Assembly: GCA_029204225.1 (NCBI GenBank)
Contig: MU832612.1
Coordinates: 1 to 64,000, forward strand
Direction: 5' to 3'
Length of the DNA: 64,000 nucleotides
DNA from: Diphasiastrum complanatum
Taxonomy: Eukaryota > Streptophyta > Lycopodiopsida > Lycopodiales > Lycopodiaceae
The notes beneath the pieces are model-generated. The model did no database searches and was not told the origin of the DNA. It was given only the letters and a program-made list of their open reading frames with translations. A program made the position numbers and the translations under genes. Of the stretch, positions 13,200 to 23,150 are shown piece by piece. Position 1 is the stretch's first letter. Every line of letters begins with the position of its first letter.

Positions 13200-16100
13200 G
13201 TTTGGGCTGTTGTCCGCTCGCGAGGGTTTCTGGCCCGAGAAGTGGGGGGGGTAAGGTTAACTTCTTGTTAACTAAAAGATTTTTTTTGGAAGTTAAACTT
13301 TGAGATTGGTTGGTAGGGGTGGGGGGGGAGGGTTGGTTTGAGGTTTTATGCCAAAAAAGTCTTTGTTTCAGTTTTTTTCCCATGGGCACTTCTTAGTGGT
13401 TATAGACTACAAAATTTATATGTTAGTTAAGGTTGACTCTAATGGCTTCGAAAATTGTGTACATTTGACTTGGATGCATCGACATGGTTTTTCGGCAGTG
13501 TTATGGCTTAGATACCATTTGCACAATTCATTGGTATAATTTTAATAAGCACATTATGGTCTGTAAAAACTACATTTTTTGGACATTGCTTTATTAAAAG
13601 AACTTATACCCGTAATGATTCTTAACTGAACGTGAGTTTTCGGTTAAGAAGAGCAAATGGTTATGTGTGAAGTTCCGGTGGGGAGGAACAATTTTTCCGT
13701 TTTCATGGAAATTCTCCCGGCATCACCTGAAAGTGATGATCCCCCTAAATTTATAACAAGCCTACCTTGAGTAAGACTATTTTGGAACTTTATAAAATCT
13801 CTAAGTACCGAAACAACCAAATGCAAAATCATTTTAGACAATTATAGGCCATTAATTCAAAACAGCTTGGGCTTAAAAACAGAAATTTTTTCCAGTGAGT
13901 AAAGCCAGAAGTTGTTATTGACTGGATACATCGTTGGCCAAGCTACTTTAGCTTATGCAACGTCCCAGAATAAAAAAGTGAATGTCGTCGGCTTTTTGCT
14001 TTGGGTAAGGCCTCCTCGTGGTGGAGGACGCAACCCATAGAACTGTGATTGGGCTGAATTCTTGGAGGAATTCCGTAAGGCTTTTTCACAATTGACGAAT
14101 TAGATTCGCTTTAATCAACTGTTGTGGGCAACCGAGAACGGGAATCCTTGGGTTTTTTTGAAGGTGCCGTTTCTTCTTTAGAAACAGACACGGCTAAAAA
14201 TGGCCCAGAAGCCTAGGATGGAAAAACTAAAATGGAACGAAAAAGTTGTTTCTTGATGTGCTTGAAGTCGTGGGCGTACCAACACTATTTGTTGTAAGAA
14301 CAAGAAAAATCCGGTTCATTCTTCCCCATTTCTAACCTTACGGTGACCGTTAAGGGGGGAAATTTAGAAAGTACTCTTGCGGTAGAAAAGTGGCTGATTA
14401 CAAGTCCGATTGATTTGTGTCAGAACTTGGAATTCTATTACAAGATGGGAGTTTGTTGAAAATTGTTCCTTGTTGGATATAGTCAGCTTGATCTTAGTTT
14501 GGATTGAGATCCGTGGGTTGACGCAAGGACGGAAGTTCATGCTAACAATATATTCTTTTGAGTGAATCTCCAGTTGAGATTTTTTGGATGTGAAATAGCA
14601 CTCTTTGAGAAATATTCTCTCTTAGAGAATAACCAAGTTACAGGATTCTCGGTTATGAAAGTGTTGGGTACAGATCTGGAGAGAGAGATGCAGACTCGTC
14701 ATACTCTATACCGGGAATATCTAGTCAAGTAGAATGATTAGCCTGTTGAGAATGCCACCTGGGAAAGAGGCAACATCCTTCGCAAGATTTTTCCAGACTT
14801 TGTCTTAGAGGACCAAGACGGTTCTTAAGGGGGAGGGAGTGTTACAAGCACGTAACTAGTGCCGAACCCTAGAGAACACAGGAAGTCAGATACCACAATC
14901 AGGGTTGTGTCCAGCGTACACGACCAACAGGGCATGACAGTGTGAGTAGTGTGCCCCGGTAGCCATGGTGGGCCTAACACATCCTAGGGACCCTGTCAGC
15001 AGGATAGGGCCCCACGTTGGGTCCCGACGTGCAGTCGGCCACGTCAGTGCCACGTGGCCGACACTTGGCAGTATGCATGCTACCAGGCCTCACACTGGGC
15101 TAGGAGGGGCTTGCTCCATATCAGGGAGTAGGCAAGGTTGGGTGGATCAGTTAGTGTTTGCCCTACTGTGGTGTTAGGATCTACTACATTCATGGTGCAG
15201 ATTCTTGACATATTTGGTCACTTCATATAGTGGGTTCGTTCTTTGTTGCTCATGTTTGGTTTACTAGTAACAACAAACTTCGTGTTGGTTAACCATTTCT
15301 TTTGCAAAGTTGGTGGTCCATGGTCCAATGTTCATATTGATCCTTTCATGTGACCTCTTTGTGTAGCTCTTCCCCAGCTTTTCTAGTTGGTATGGTAAGT
15401 TGTTGCTTAGTTCCTTTGTAAAACAGCAATCTTTATTCACATCAATGATTTTCTCCTTGCAATTATTCACATCACCAAATTTCTCCTTGCTGTTGCATTT
15501 TTTCTACCGAGTTGGATTTCCAATGCTCCCATTGATTCCTATTGAGGATCTATATGGTGGTATGAGCATTCTTGTTCTCATAGTGGAGGCATGGTGGTCT
15601 ATTTACCTTCTCAGTCCAATTCATAGTCTCTCTAAGCAATATCAAGTCGCACGCATTTGTACATATGAAACCAAATTGAACACAATAAAAAAAAGAGGAT
15701 GGAGCTTTCCTATCGTTTTTGATTTGTTGCCAAACTAACAATAAATACAACATTGACTCTTTCTAGATTCTACATAACGAATAATCAAAGAGGCCTTTGT
15801 CAGGCCCAAAATGTTTTTACTGGTCATCTTCTTCCACCAGCTAACCGCGATGAAATTTAAATGCAAATTCCTTTCTTCTTATTCCTTGCTTACCACATTG
15901 TGACAGGTCTTATGAGCAATTATTACTAGCAAAAAAATGATGGCTCATCAACATTAAACAATCCACATTATTCTCTGCCCTGTCAGGATCCACATTACTT
16001 GGCTACCACAGTCCCTGCTCAACCCTCCATGGCATGCTTCCTTATAAAATCTACCTCGAGTTATTGAATGAGCAGAAATGGCTACACCAAGTTCCAAAGC

Positions 16101-16864
16101 CGTTTGTTACACCCAATTTGCAACTACACTAGTTCGCGTCCCTTCTCTTTGTTTCGCAATTTCACTTATCAATCATGCCTTTATAGACTTGAAGATCAGA
16201 GAACACAACATTCAACATAAGGGAGATAAGATACATTGCTTGTATTAGTTGATAGCATAGTACAAAGTGAGAGAGATGTCACATGAGAAAGAAAGAAAGG
16301 AAGAAAAAAAGGGTTATTAATGTCTTGAAATACCAAAAGGAACATAAGACTAAAGTTATGTCTCTAGTGTGTGTTGACCAATAGGGAGTATAAAAACGTC
16401 TCCAATAAACCTATGTGAAAACCTACGTATGCATAATCATCAACTATAGGCTAAAGTTAAATTAGTCATTTTTGTGTATCCACTACACTCTGACCATCCA
16501 ACCTGCATAGCTGTAGATTCTCCAGCTCGAGTGATGTAAGCAGGCCAGTATCCATCGCATCGCTTTTTTGGTTTTTCGCCAGGATGCACTGGAATAATCT
16601 GTCATGACGCCACAAAGATTCACAAAAAAAAAACAACAAAGACAAGCTTAAAGTTGGAAGCCTATTTAAAAAGGAGAGAGCATAAAAGTGTGATGACATC
16701 ATCCAGACTATGGGCTCGTAACTATTACAGTAGAAGCTTTTGAAGCTAAAATGTATACCTGAATTTTTGACGAAACATCATCAAGTATATCCCTTGAGAA
16801 GATTCGCACTTTGCCTTGGACCTCTGGAATGAAGAGCTCATTTCGTTTAGTGATATTAAAAAAT
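4388..16864 (-). CDS. F420-0:gamma-glutamyl ligase-like protein, 14 exons found, 5' end not located
   Basis: Exons: 16864-16759, 16598-16503, 10819-10769, 10392-10271, 10150-10070, 8927-8857, 8682-8579, 8449-8385, 8297-8252, 8128-8063, 7972-7930, 7796-7741, 4833-4776 and 4437-4388 (stop TGA). All junctions keep phase, giving 337 codons. Blocks in order: NELFIPEVQGKVRIFS; CDGYWPAYITRAGES; YVCYGPHGR; THLLSHLDDPLQVLQ; GDMIAIGETPLAIMQGRFRH; LPTSSLATACGMQ; RGMFYRIAGKQARLIDD; GTLPPYDQYITLGP; VAVVDANDLRQVQILA; DNPAGNADEQMPLVLIRP. From memory these match the cyanobacterial family annotated as F420-0:gamma-glutamyl ligase, which has plant homologues thought to be plastid-derived. The true reaction in plants is unknown to me. 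The hydrophobic exon 8449-8385 may be a membrane-associated segment. Intron 10768 uses GC rather than GT. N-terminal exons lie above 16864 or are lost. The frame is intact where read, so the gene is probably functional. Confidence 0.8.
4438..4775. other. Intron of the ligase-like gene
   Basis: AT-rich intron between the last two coding exons (minus strand GTAAAG donor at 4775, TTTGCAG acceptor at 4438). Nothing else seen. Confidence 0.7.
4834..5369. other. Intron sequence with a GGAACGCGTTC-type palindrome
   Basis: Part of the 2.9-kb intron between exons 7796-7741 and 4833-4776. Bases 5308-5350 contain overlapping inverted GGAACGCGTTC/TGGAACGCGC motifs. The rest is AT-rich with no recognised gene. 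Confidence 0.5.
5370..6140 (-). pseudogene. Ty1/copia gag-pol fragment (zinc knuckle to GAG pre-integrase)
   Basis: Minus-strand translation gives, from about 6120 downward, a damaged zinc knuckle (YYCGKDGTIESEC: first Cys and the His lost), then protease-like remains with WYPDFDARSHMT (catalytic DSG lost), then NALLFPNLARNLLSGGFL, and finally HLNCGSLKLLYDRGM and CEAFVIG, the pre-integrase block of copia polyproteins. Several stops and frameshifts. It lies in an intron of the ligase-like gene in the same orientation as the gene. Ends not resolved; no LTR seen. Confidence 0.75.
6141..7740. other. Rest of the 2.9-kb intron
   Basis: AT-rich. A minus-strand stretch near 7150-7215 reads CGPCDPIYGSFGFIQ, but it is not needed: exons 7796-7741 and 4833-4776 join directly in phase. 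No further element recognised. Confidence 0.4.
8928..10069. other. Intron of the ligase-like gene
   Basis: Intron between exons 10150-10070 (donor GTAAGA) and 8927-8857 (acceptor TTTGCTTTAG). AT-rich, low complexity near 9260-9310. A 149-codon open frame here (9226-8777) is mostly intron running into one exon and is not called. Confidence 0.5.
10820..12143. other. First part of the 5.7-kb intron
   Basis: AT-rich sequence with short CT-rich tracts near 11150-11220. I recognise no coding frame or element end before the LTR at 12144. Confidence 0.4.
12144..12655 (+). mobile_element. LTR (TGTTACGTACCC family) with primer site
   Basis: Starts TGTTACGTACCCATAAGG and runs about 510 bp to a junction with TGGTATCAGAGCC (12656-12668), the complement of the 3' end of initiator tRNA-Met. 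A 270-bp inverted copy of its first half is at 49268-49000, which supports the start. It lies in the 5.7-kb intron of the ligase-like gene. The internal region after it is degenerate. Confidence 0.75.
12656..12668 (+). promoter_or_regulatory. Primer-binding site (initiator tRNA-Met)
   Basis: TGGTATCAGAGCC follows the LTR end directly, the usual place where minus-strand DNA synthesis is primed. Confidence 0.8.
12669..13959. other. Degenerate internal region
   Basis: No recognisable gag or pol frame. Contains the CT microsatellite at 13148-13197 and a G-rich stretch at 13240-13335. The rest is AT-rich. Confidence 0.35.
13148..13197. repeat. (CT)n microsatellite
   Basis: About 25 uninterrupted CT units. 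Confidence 0.95.
13960..14841 (+). pseudogene. Ty3/gypsy remnant: gag-like piece and chromodomain-like 3' pol end
   Basis: Near 14050-14100 a frame reads WAEFLEEFRKAFSQL, like the gypsy gag core. At about 14640-14830 a frame reads QTRHTLYREYLVK, then NATWERGNILRKIF and FVLEDQD, the chromodomain-like tail that ends many gypsy polyproteins. A purine tract (AAGGGGGAGGGAG) precedes the LTR at 14842, as expected of a polypurine tract. RT and integrase are missing or unreadable. Confidence 0.6.
14842..15160 (+). mobile_element. 3' LTR (TGTTACAAGCACG family), right end approximate
   Basis: Begins TGTTACAAGCACGTAACTAG after a polypurine tract and a chromodomain-like pol end. A related LTR start (TGTTACGAGACCGTAACTA) is at 54391. 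GC-rich with ACGTGG/CCACGT motifs near 15030-15060. The right end is a guess. Confidence 0.6.
15161..16502. other. Last part of the 5.7-kb intron
   Basis: AT-rich; no family features seen on either strand up to the exon at 16503. Confidence 0.4.
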
Positions 16865-18110
16865 CTGCACACAGAACATGACAAATGATGGAAGTAAATG
16901 CAAATAAAAATGCACAAAGTCTAAATCCAAGACCAAAAGTCTAATAAACTTGCTTGCAAAGCATAAATTTGGCTCGAGGAGTATATGGACCCTCCCAGAT
17001 TAGATTTTGAAAGATAGAAAAGAACGTCTGAAACATAAGAACAAATTCTGAAGGGGCAGAAGCCGCTGTCAATGACGGTAAGGAGCCCGGGTAAGGAGCC
17101 CGTCAGAATTAAATGGATACCCAAGATTCTTGGCAAAAAACTTAAATGACCCTTTTGGGAAATATGTGCAGCATGTTGCTCTACAACAAAATCACCTATA
17201 TAAAATAATAACCATTGAGATAGATTTGTACCAAAGCTTGACCTCATAGATTTGTAATAAAGCTAGAGTTATAGTGCACCCATAGCCCAAGGGAAACACT
17301 CCTGGGCAGCTGATCAAACAAAGAACTGTCCACACTATTTATGAAGGTCCGACTTCAATCACACATACATTGATTGTTCTTCAGCATAATCACAATGCAC
17401 AGCAATCATTCATCGAGAGAGAAACTCCACGAGTGTCTTAGAGATGAGTCCAATACATAGAGGAGCGTGTTCGCTTGTAACTAACCTTTAACATAAAGAG
17501 TCTAAACTTCACAGTAGATAGCAGTCAAAGTGGTTGCTCATGATCTATAAGAGCTTAATGAATCAACCAATGAGGAATTAGACGCAAAGGGCAATATAAG
17601 TGGTTAGAGATACAAGAGAAAAAATTGTAGACGGTTATCAATGCTAGAACAGACTTGGCGTATCAACAAAGGAGGGTGGTTAAACTCAAGCAAAGAGGCA
17701 AGAAAAATTGGGACACTAATGATAGATCATCAAAAGAGATGCAAAGATGCAAAGATGGAATAACGATCAAAAAGGATATGGTACGATTGTCAAGTTCATC
17801 TCTTTAAAAAAAACATGATAGCATCCTAGTAGCAATTAATTCATGTATGCTATAGTAAGTTTCAAAAGCATAGTGTTTGAGACACACAAGAAATTATGCC
17901 TTATACTTTCCACGCTAAGGAAGCGGGCGGTGGACACGGATGTGCGTCCGGACGCGTTAGGGGCGCGTCCGCATCCGGTTTTTTTTTTTTTTTAAAATTT
18001 TAAAAAAAATTAGACTAAAAGAAATTTTTAAAAAATAATATGAAGCCAGGGGTGCGTCCGGCGGTACGGACATGTTCGTTTCCTCCAATCCTCGAATGCA
18101 ACACTGGTAG
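16865..18110. other. Region upstream of the first found ligase-like exon
   Basis: Should hold the missing N-terminal exons or a long intron. A minus-strand stretch near 17200-17150 reads DFVVEQHAAHISQKG and vaguely resembles the expected VEQ block, but no donor gives the required phase. A GC-rich GTCCGG/GCGCG patch at 17925-18080 surrounds a poly-T/A tract and looks like foreign repeat ends. Confidence 0.35.
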
Positions 18111-18650
18111 ATGGCGAATCAAATCCTGCAGTATCTGAAGGGCACCTACAATTTTGGGTTGATCTACAAAAGCAAGCATGATTTTTTCCTACAACACTAC
18201 AGCGATGCAAGTTGGGCTAGCTGCAAGGATGACAACAAATCAATAACTGGTGGATGTTCAATACTTTGCGAAGCTGCGATCAGCTGGACCTGCATGAAGC
18301 AGACACTGGTAGCTCAGTCTAGGTGCGAAGCAGAATATGTAGCAGCTGCAAAGGTGGCGAATGAGGTAATATGGTTGAAGATGATGTTGGAAGGGATTGG
18401 TATATCGCATCAAGAGCCCTCCATCATGAAAATGGATTCACAGAGTGATATTTACTTAGCTCAAAATCCAATGTTTCATTCGAAAACTAAGCATATACCT
18501 CTGAAGTATCATCACATTCGAGATTTGATCTCGAAAGGAGAACTTGGTGTCGAATTCGTGAAATCCGAACACATGATCGCAGATCTCTTGACCAAACCAT
18601 TAGACAAGCCACTATTTAGAAAACATAGAAGATCAATCGGAATCGGATGA
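18111..18650 (+). pseudogene. Ty1/copia RNase H domain, 179-codon open fragment
   Basis: The frame begins QILQYLKGTYNFGLIY and continues with YSDASWASCKDDNKSITGG, SRCEAEYVAA, MKMDSQSD, NPMFHSKTKHIPLKYHHIR and LLTKPLDKPLF, the full copia RNase H region. The acidic residues D, E and D of the active site are present. It has no stop over 179 codons, so it is fairly young, but the upstream RT is missing: 5' truncated at about 18110. A purine tract AAGAGGAAG precedes TGTTGGAAATCG at 18676, a likely 3' LTR start. Confidence 0.88.
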
Positions 18651-18675
18651 AAAAGGCTATATCGTTCAAGAGGAA

Positions 18676-18790
18676 GTGTTGGAAATCGAATTCGAAACCT
18701 GACAGTCGTGAGATCCCAAAATGTCACGATCTGTTGTACTTATGCAACTCAAAGTATTTATGCAACTTATACTTTCCAGACAGAGCACTT
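18676..18790 (+). mobile_element. Probable start of the copia 3' LTR
   Basis: TGTTGGAAATCG follows the RNase H stop by about 25 bases and a purine tract. The right end is not visible, and no second copy is in the window. Confidence 0.4.
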
Positions 18791-19827
18791 ACACAAACGC
18801 CACTTTGCATTACTCTTAACATTAAATTTTTGGTTAGATAACGACGTCAGATATAAGACAAATTGCTAGCAATAACAATAATATATAAAATTTGTGAAGA
18901 GGTATGATAGCAGAATTGGGGCAAACTAGCTTACATCACTAGGCGAGTTCATGTTGAGCTGCAAAATAGCACATTTCTATCACTTATGATAGACAACGAT
19001 AGATTTTCAAAGGACTGATTCACATCAAGCTTACTAGCTCATATGTAGTAAGCAACTTGCTAGGAGCTTGTCTAAGGTTTAACAATGAAGCTCTTATATT
19101 TGTACATGTGAGACAATTCTTACACACCCATCATTCGAGAAGACTAATGTGCATTTTCTACCACAAGCAGTATCTAATTCGATACAACAATACCAAGTTC
19201 CAACATAAGTTTTTAAGAGTCAAGTGCACAGGACCAGTGTCAGCAGCTTGGACACAGACTATTACGGCCTACTTTACGAATCAACATTGTGGGACAGATG
19301 TTCTCTATTCTAAAAGATTTTTTTTTTTTATTCTATTTGTGAATTTGGCATTCTTTGTTTCCCAACGAGTTCATAGCACTTTGCAACTCCTCAATCAAGT
19401 GTTCCTACCTTAAGATTTTGAGCATTTTTTTTTAGTCCTTTTCACTTTTGTTAGTTTCGTCACTTTTGCACTTTTTTGGGTCATTCGTCTTTTACCCGTT
19501 TCCACTTTCTTCTTCAATGTTTGGTTCGATATTCTTTATACATTAAGCATAGTTAGGGTGGCAACCGAAACGCATACCTGTATTTTTTTTTTTTTTTTTT
19601 TTTTGCAATATGGAATTCTAATTGCAGGAAATTTTATGCAAGATCTAATGGTAATTTTTTGAAAAAAATTTAGACACTAAAGAGACCATATTTTTGTCAG
19701 GTCTGTATCTTCCCAATTTTGGTTGGATATAGTGCTGATTTATTTTGCTAAATATCTTGCAAATTTTTTTAAAACTTACATTTTTTTGCTTTTTACAATT
19801 AAAATAGTATATAGAAATCATAGTGGC
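18791..19827. other. AT-rich stretch without recognised gene
   Basis: Contains homopolymer T runs (19320-19330, 19587-19606). At 18938-18961 a minus-strand 24-base segment has good acceptor and donor sites and could be a tiny upstream exon of the ligase-like gene, but phase cannot be tested. Confidence 0.3.
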
Positions 19828-19893
19828 ACGTGGTACGCCATTATGGTGGTGGTACCGCCATTATGGTGCCGCCCAAAAATCCACGGTACCAGG
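19828..19893. repeat. GGTACC/CCATTATGG palindrome cluster
   Basis: Repeats of CCATTATGGTG and GGTACCGCC around 19838-19893, matching parts of the cluster at 20575-20598. It lies left of the MITE; the related cluster lies right of it. Confidence 0.55.
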
Positions 19894-19950
19894 GCGGCAC
19901 CATTTTTTTATTTTATTTTTAAAAAATTAAATTTTTTTTAAAAAAAATTA

Positions 19951-20406
19951 GTGGGCAATATGGGTATCAGCTTGAAGCTCTTGACGAGAGCAGTGCATTT
20001 ATGCAGGTTGCCGGTGCTTTTAGCTTCAAAATGTGTTAGACAACTAAATAATGCACCTCTCAGTTTAGTAGTCACTAGTTAACCGTGAGCTCAGATCTGT
20101 AAGGCCCCCGTTATGAGGAGAAGCCATTACTGAGCACGGTTGTTAGTATAGGGGGGGTCACCTATGAGACCATGACGGTTATGAGATGGCTAGATTATAG
20201 TTTCTATATAGCAACAAGTCCGAGAAACAGGGGGTCCGGGGGGCGGTAGCCCCCCGACAGGGGGTTTGGGGGGCTGAGCGAAAACACACTTTTTGGTGTT
20301 TTGCATCCCCTTGGTCCTTTGGCTGTTCGCTCTCGTCAGAACCGGCAACCTGTATAAATGCACTGCTCTCGTCAACAGCTTCAAGCTGATACCCATATTG
20401 CCCACT
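19951..20406. mobile_element. MITE with about 68-bp terminal inverted repeats
   Basis: The left arm starts GTGGGCAATATGGGTATC. The right arm, read in reverse from 20406, is the same sequence for about 68 bases with two or three mismatches. The core is rich in GGGGG/CCCCC runs. It has no coding capacity. Left flank TTA and right flank TTG hint at a 3-bp PIF/Harbinger-like target, but it is not exact. Single arms recur at 38061 and 39189. Confidence 0.75.
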
Positions 20407-20467
20407 TGATTTTATTTTATTTTTTTTAAATTAAAAAAAATATTAAAAAAAAAATATTATATATTAT

Positions 20468-20598
20468 GGTACCGCGGATCAGTATGGATCCGCGGTACCG
20501 GGATCCGCGGATCCTGGTACCGCTGGATCTATGATAGAAATATATATATACAATATATATATATATCATAGAATCCCACGGTACCGCCATTATGGTAC
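20468..20598. repeat. Second restriction-palindrome hairpin cluster
   Basis: 20468-20499 repeats the 13-bp-arm hairpin of 3952-3983, and 20501-20514 repeats the 14-bp palindrome. Then GGATCTATGATA pairs with TATCATAGAATCCC across an AT microsatellite. It abuts the broken hAT copy at 20599. Confidence 0.7.
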
Positions 20599-21928
20599 CG
20601 CCTCCTCTCTGGATCCTGCGCAGCCGGGTGACCAAACATGCCCATGCCGAAACAAAATGCAGCTAGCTCCTCCATGGGTCTGATAGGATCCAAACCAATG
20701 CGTGGGCCCACCCTGTGTCCCTGTCTGCGATCTGTGTTGGAGAGAGGAAGAGGGGATGCAGCATGTGTGCAACGTTGTGGATACTCCTGTGAAATTAGTT
20801 CCACCGCGTCTCCCCAGATACCCCTGAGCTCGGTCATCCTGCACATTATACTGGGGGTGGAAGAAAGTACAACGAGATAGCAGCAAAATACAGAAAAATG
20901 TAACATCAACCGACAAACAAACTATCAATCAATGAAAAAGATAAAGAGCAATTACATTATTATATTGCTTACCTCTTCGGCTACAAGATGGGCAGTTGCA
21001 AGAACTGTCCAATCCGATCCATGAGCTCGTACACCAATCCAAGTGTGGACCCCTCGCTGTCAGCCATGCGGAGCACAATGTAAAGTGGACGCAGGAGGGA
21101 TGACAATGTCTGCGCATCCCTCCGGAACTGGTCATCCCTCACCGTGGACGAAAAGTGCTCCCCATCCTGGGTGTGCTGAAACGTACTGGCACGCCAAAGA
21201 TCGTTGGCAACCATCTGCAGAAGCTGTGCCCTACACTTGATAAGATGGTCGATGACCACCAAGTCAAAAGCAAAGCGTGTGGGGGCTGGCTTCCGAAGGT
21301 CCAACTGGCTGAACACCCAGAACATGGCAAGAACACGCCTCTTCCTGGTGACAAAAGTCACCAGGAAGAGGGCCTCAGGGATGATGGCTCTAACCCAAGG
21401 AAGTGCACCTATATCCCCCATGAGAAGGTCAATGTCGTGCACTGCACAGGGGGTATGGACGATGTGGGGGAACTCGGCCTCTAGGAGGACACCCATCTGA
21501 ACCAGTTGGTGGCATTATCCGTCACCACCATAACGACATGTTGGGGGCCTATGGACAGGATGGCAGACCTAATGACATCGAACATGAACTCGACAGAGAT
21601 GACTCTCCCCCCCCACTGCAATCCACGGCCCTCAAAAACTGTGCTCATGCAGCTGGAGACCAAAATGTTGAGGATCAGCCTCCTCTTGACGTCAGTCCAG
21701 CCATCGGACATAATGCCACAACCGTATGTGGCCCAGTGGCGCCTGAGAGACTCCATCTCTCTAGACAAGGACTCTACCCTATCTCTCAGCATGTGTGCGG
21801 AAAACCTCTGAACTAGGGACTCTCCAGCTAGGGCTAACAGACTGTGCAAGGCAGAAGGCCCTTTTAAAGGGCTCAGAGTCAGTGATGGCAAATGGAAGGT
21901 TCAGCTCATAAATCAAACTGGCCACAGC
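20599..21928 (-). pseudogene. Truncated hAT transposase copy
   Basis: Clearly homologous to 1395-2733 of the first hAT gene, including the exon 1 donor (near 20968) and the exon 2 region. It keeps the DUF659 core (GCGIMSDGWTD, VVTDNATN, HDIDLLMGDIG). It lacks the BED finger and linker (cut at about 21928) and the dimerisation exon and C-tail (cut at 20599). A 1-base deletion near 21500 and a deletion in exon 2 near 20720 break the frame. It cannot encode an active enzyme. Confidence 0.88.
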
Positions 21929-22409
21929 ATAGCATCGAACATATGCCCGTTGGTGATGTTGGTTTTAGGAGTAATTTAGGAGAGATTGTCACCCCTGATC
22001 ATGTTCGTAGAGATCCCACTGCAGGACGCCGGAGTTAGAGTCTAGATCAGAGAGGAGGAACAGATTAGAGCGAATGAGAAGAACAAAGAGGAGGCTTCTT
22101 TCTCATGAGTTGGAGCAAGTGCATGATGTGGTTAGTAGGGATGGAATTGATTTCATCACATTTGAAAGAGTTGTCGATGACACACATACTGTGTAGATGT
22201 TGGTACATTAGTAGGGGAGTTGGATTTATATGGGGATGTCCAGTTGAGTACATTCAGAACAGGGTCCATCACACATGTCGGTTCTTCGACAAGAGGTCTA
22301 CAAGCAGGTGCGGGGATTTGTTTGACGTATTTGGATGCGGCTGCGACTTCGTCTAACCGATTGGATCCGATGGCCAATGTTGAGAATTTTGAGATGGTTT
22401 GTACGCCGG
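21929..22409. other. Unrecognised sequence between hAT copy and LTR
   Basis: Purine-rich and open in places (for example GDVQLSTFRTGS near 22235), but no family recognised. It may be internal sequence of another retroelement. Confidence 0.3.
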
Positions 22410-22824
22410 AGTTATGGGCTCGGCTCATTTTTACATTCGCCATGTCCATTTACATTTACTTTACTTTACGAATAAGCAAGCCTTGGGCCCATTTTTATTC
22501 ATTAGTGACACTTAGACTATATGGTTGGCCTTGGGCCTTATTATTCATTATTTGGACATTTGGACATATTACTGAAGAGTGGGGGCCTTCTTGGAGGCCG
22601 CACTATTATCCCTCCCAACTGGGCCCTTACCACTAGAAGCTTCCTTTTAGGGCTTCCTTTAGGCTATAAGTAGGGAATCTGTGTCATTTGTTACTCAGCT
22701 GATGATATTGATCTCTCTCTTTAGTCTCCTTAATCTCTCTCTTTCCTGCTTTCTAGGGTTAAGTCTCGCTTATGTGATGCTTTCATAGCTTAGCTCTAGA
22801 TCAGTTGTGGTTGCATTCGTAACT
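22410..22824 (+). mobile_element. LTR of the A/B family, solo or truncated
   Basis: 415 bp, about 90% like the LTRs at 28571, 31701 and 36191, from AGTTATGGGCTCGG to TTCGTAACT. No primer site follows, and no purine tract precedes it. The flanking 5-mers (GCCGG and ACCAA) do not match, so it is not a clean solo LTR. Confidence 0.85.
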
Positions 22825-23150
22825 ACCAATGAGAGGCAGAGAATCATTTGAGGGAGTAGATTCGATATCTGTTGCGTATGTTACGCCCGTAGAGGTGCGT
22901 AGCCATCCCTCGTATAGGACCCCTAAAGAGAAGTCAAGAGCGGCCAAGGTTTAGAAAAATGAGACGTAGATATGTTGTTAAGAGGAGATATTGGGATAGG
23001 GTACATGCGACAATGAGAGATAGAGAGGAAATTGAGAGAGTTGAACCGGGTTCAGTGGAGTTTGGTACACCTGAGGAAGTGCATAGCCACCTTTCGTATA
23101 AGACCCATGAGGCAGAGTAGATTGGCAGATAGTAGATCTATGACTTGCCT
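22825..23150. repeat. Diverged tandem duplication
   Basis: Two units about 187 bp apart share CAATGAGAG and a TAGCCA...CGTATA.GACCC block (22890-22922 and 23080-23112). Origin unknown. Confidence 0.4.
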
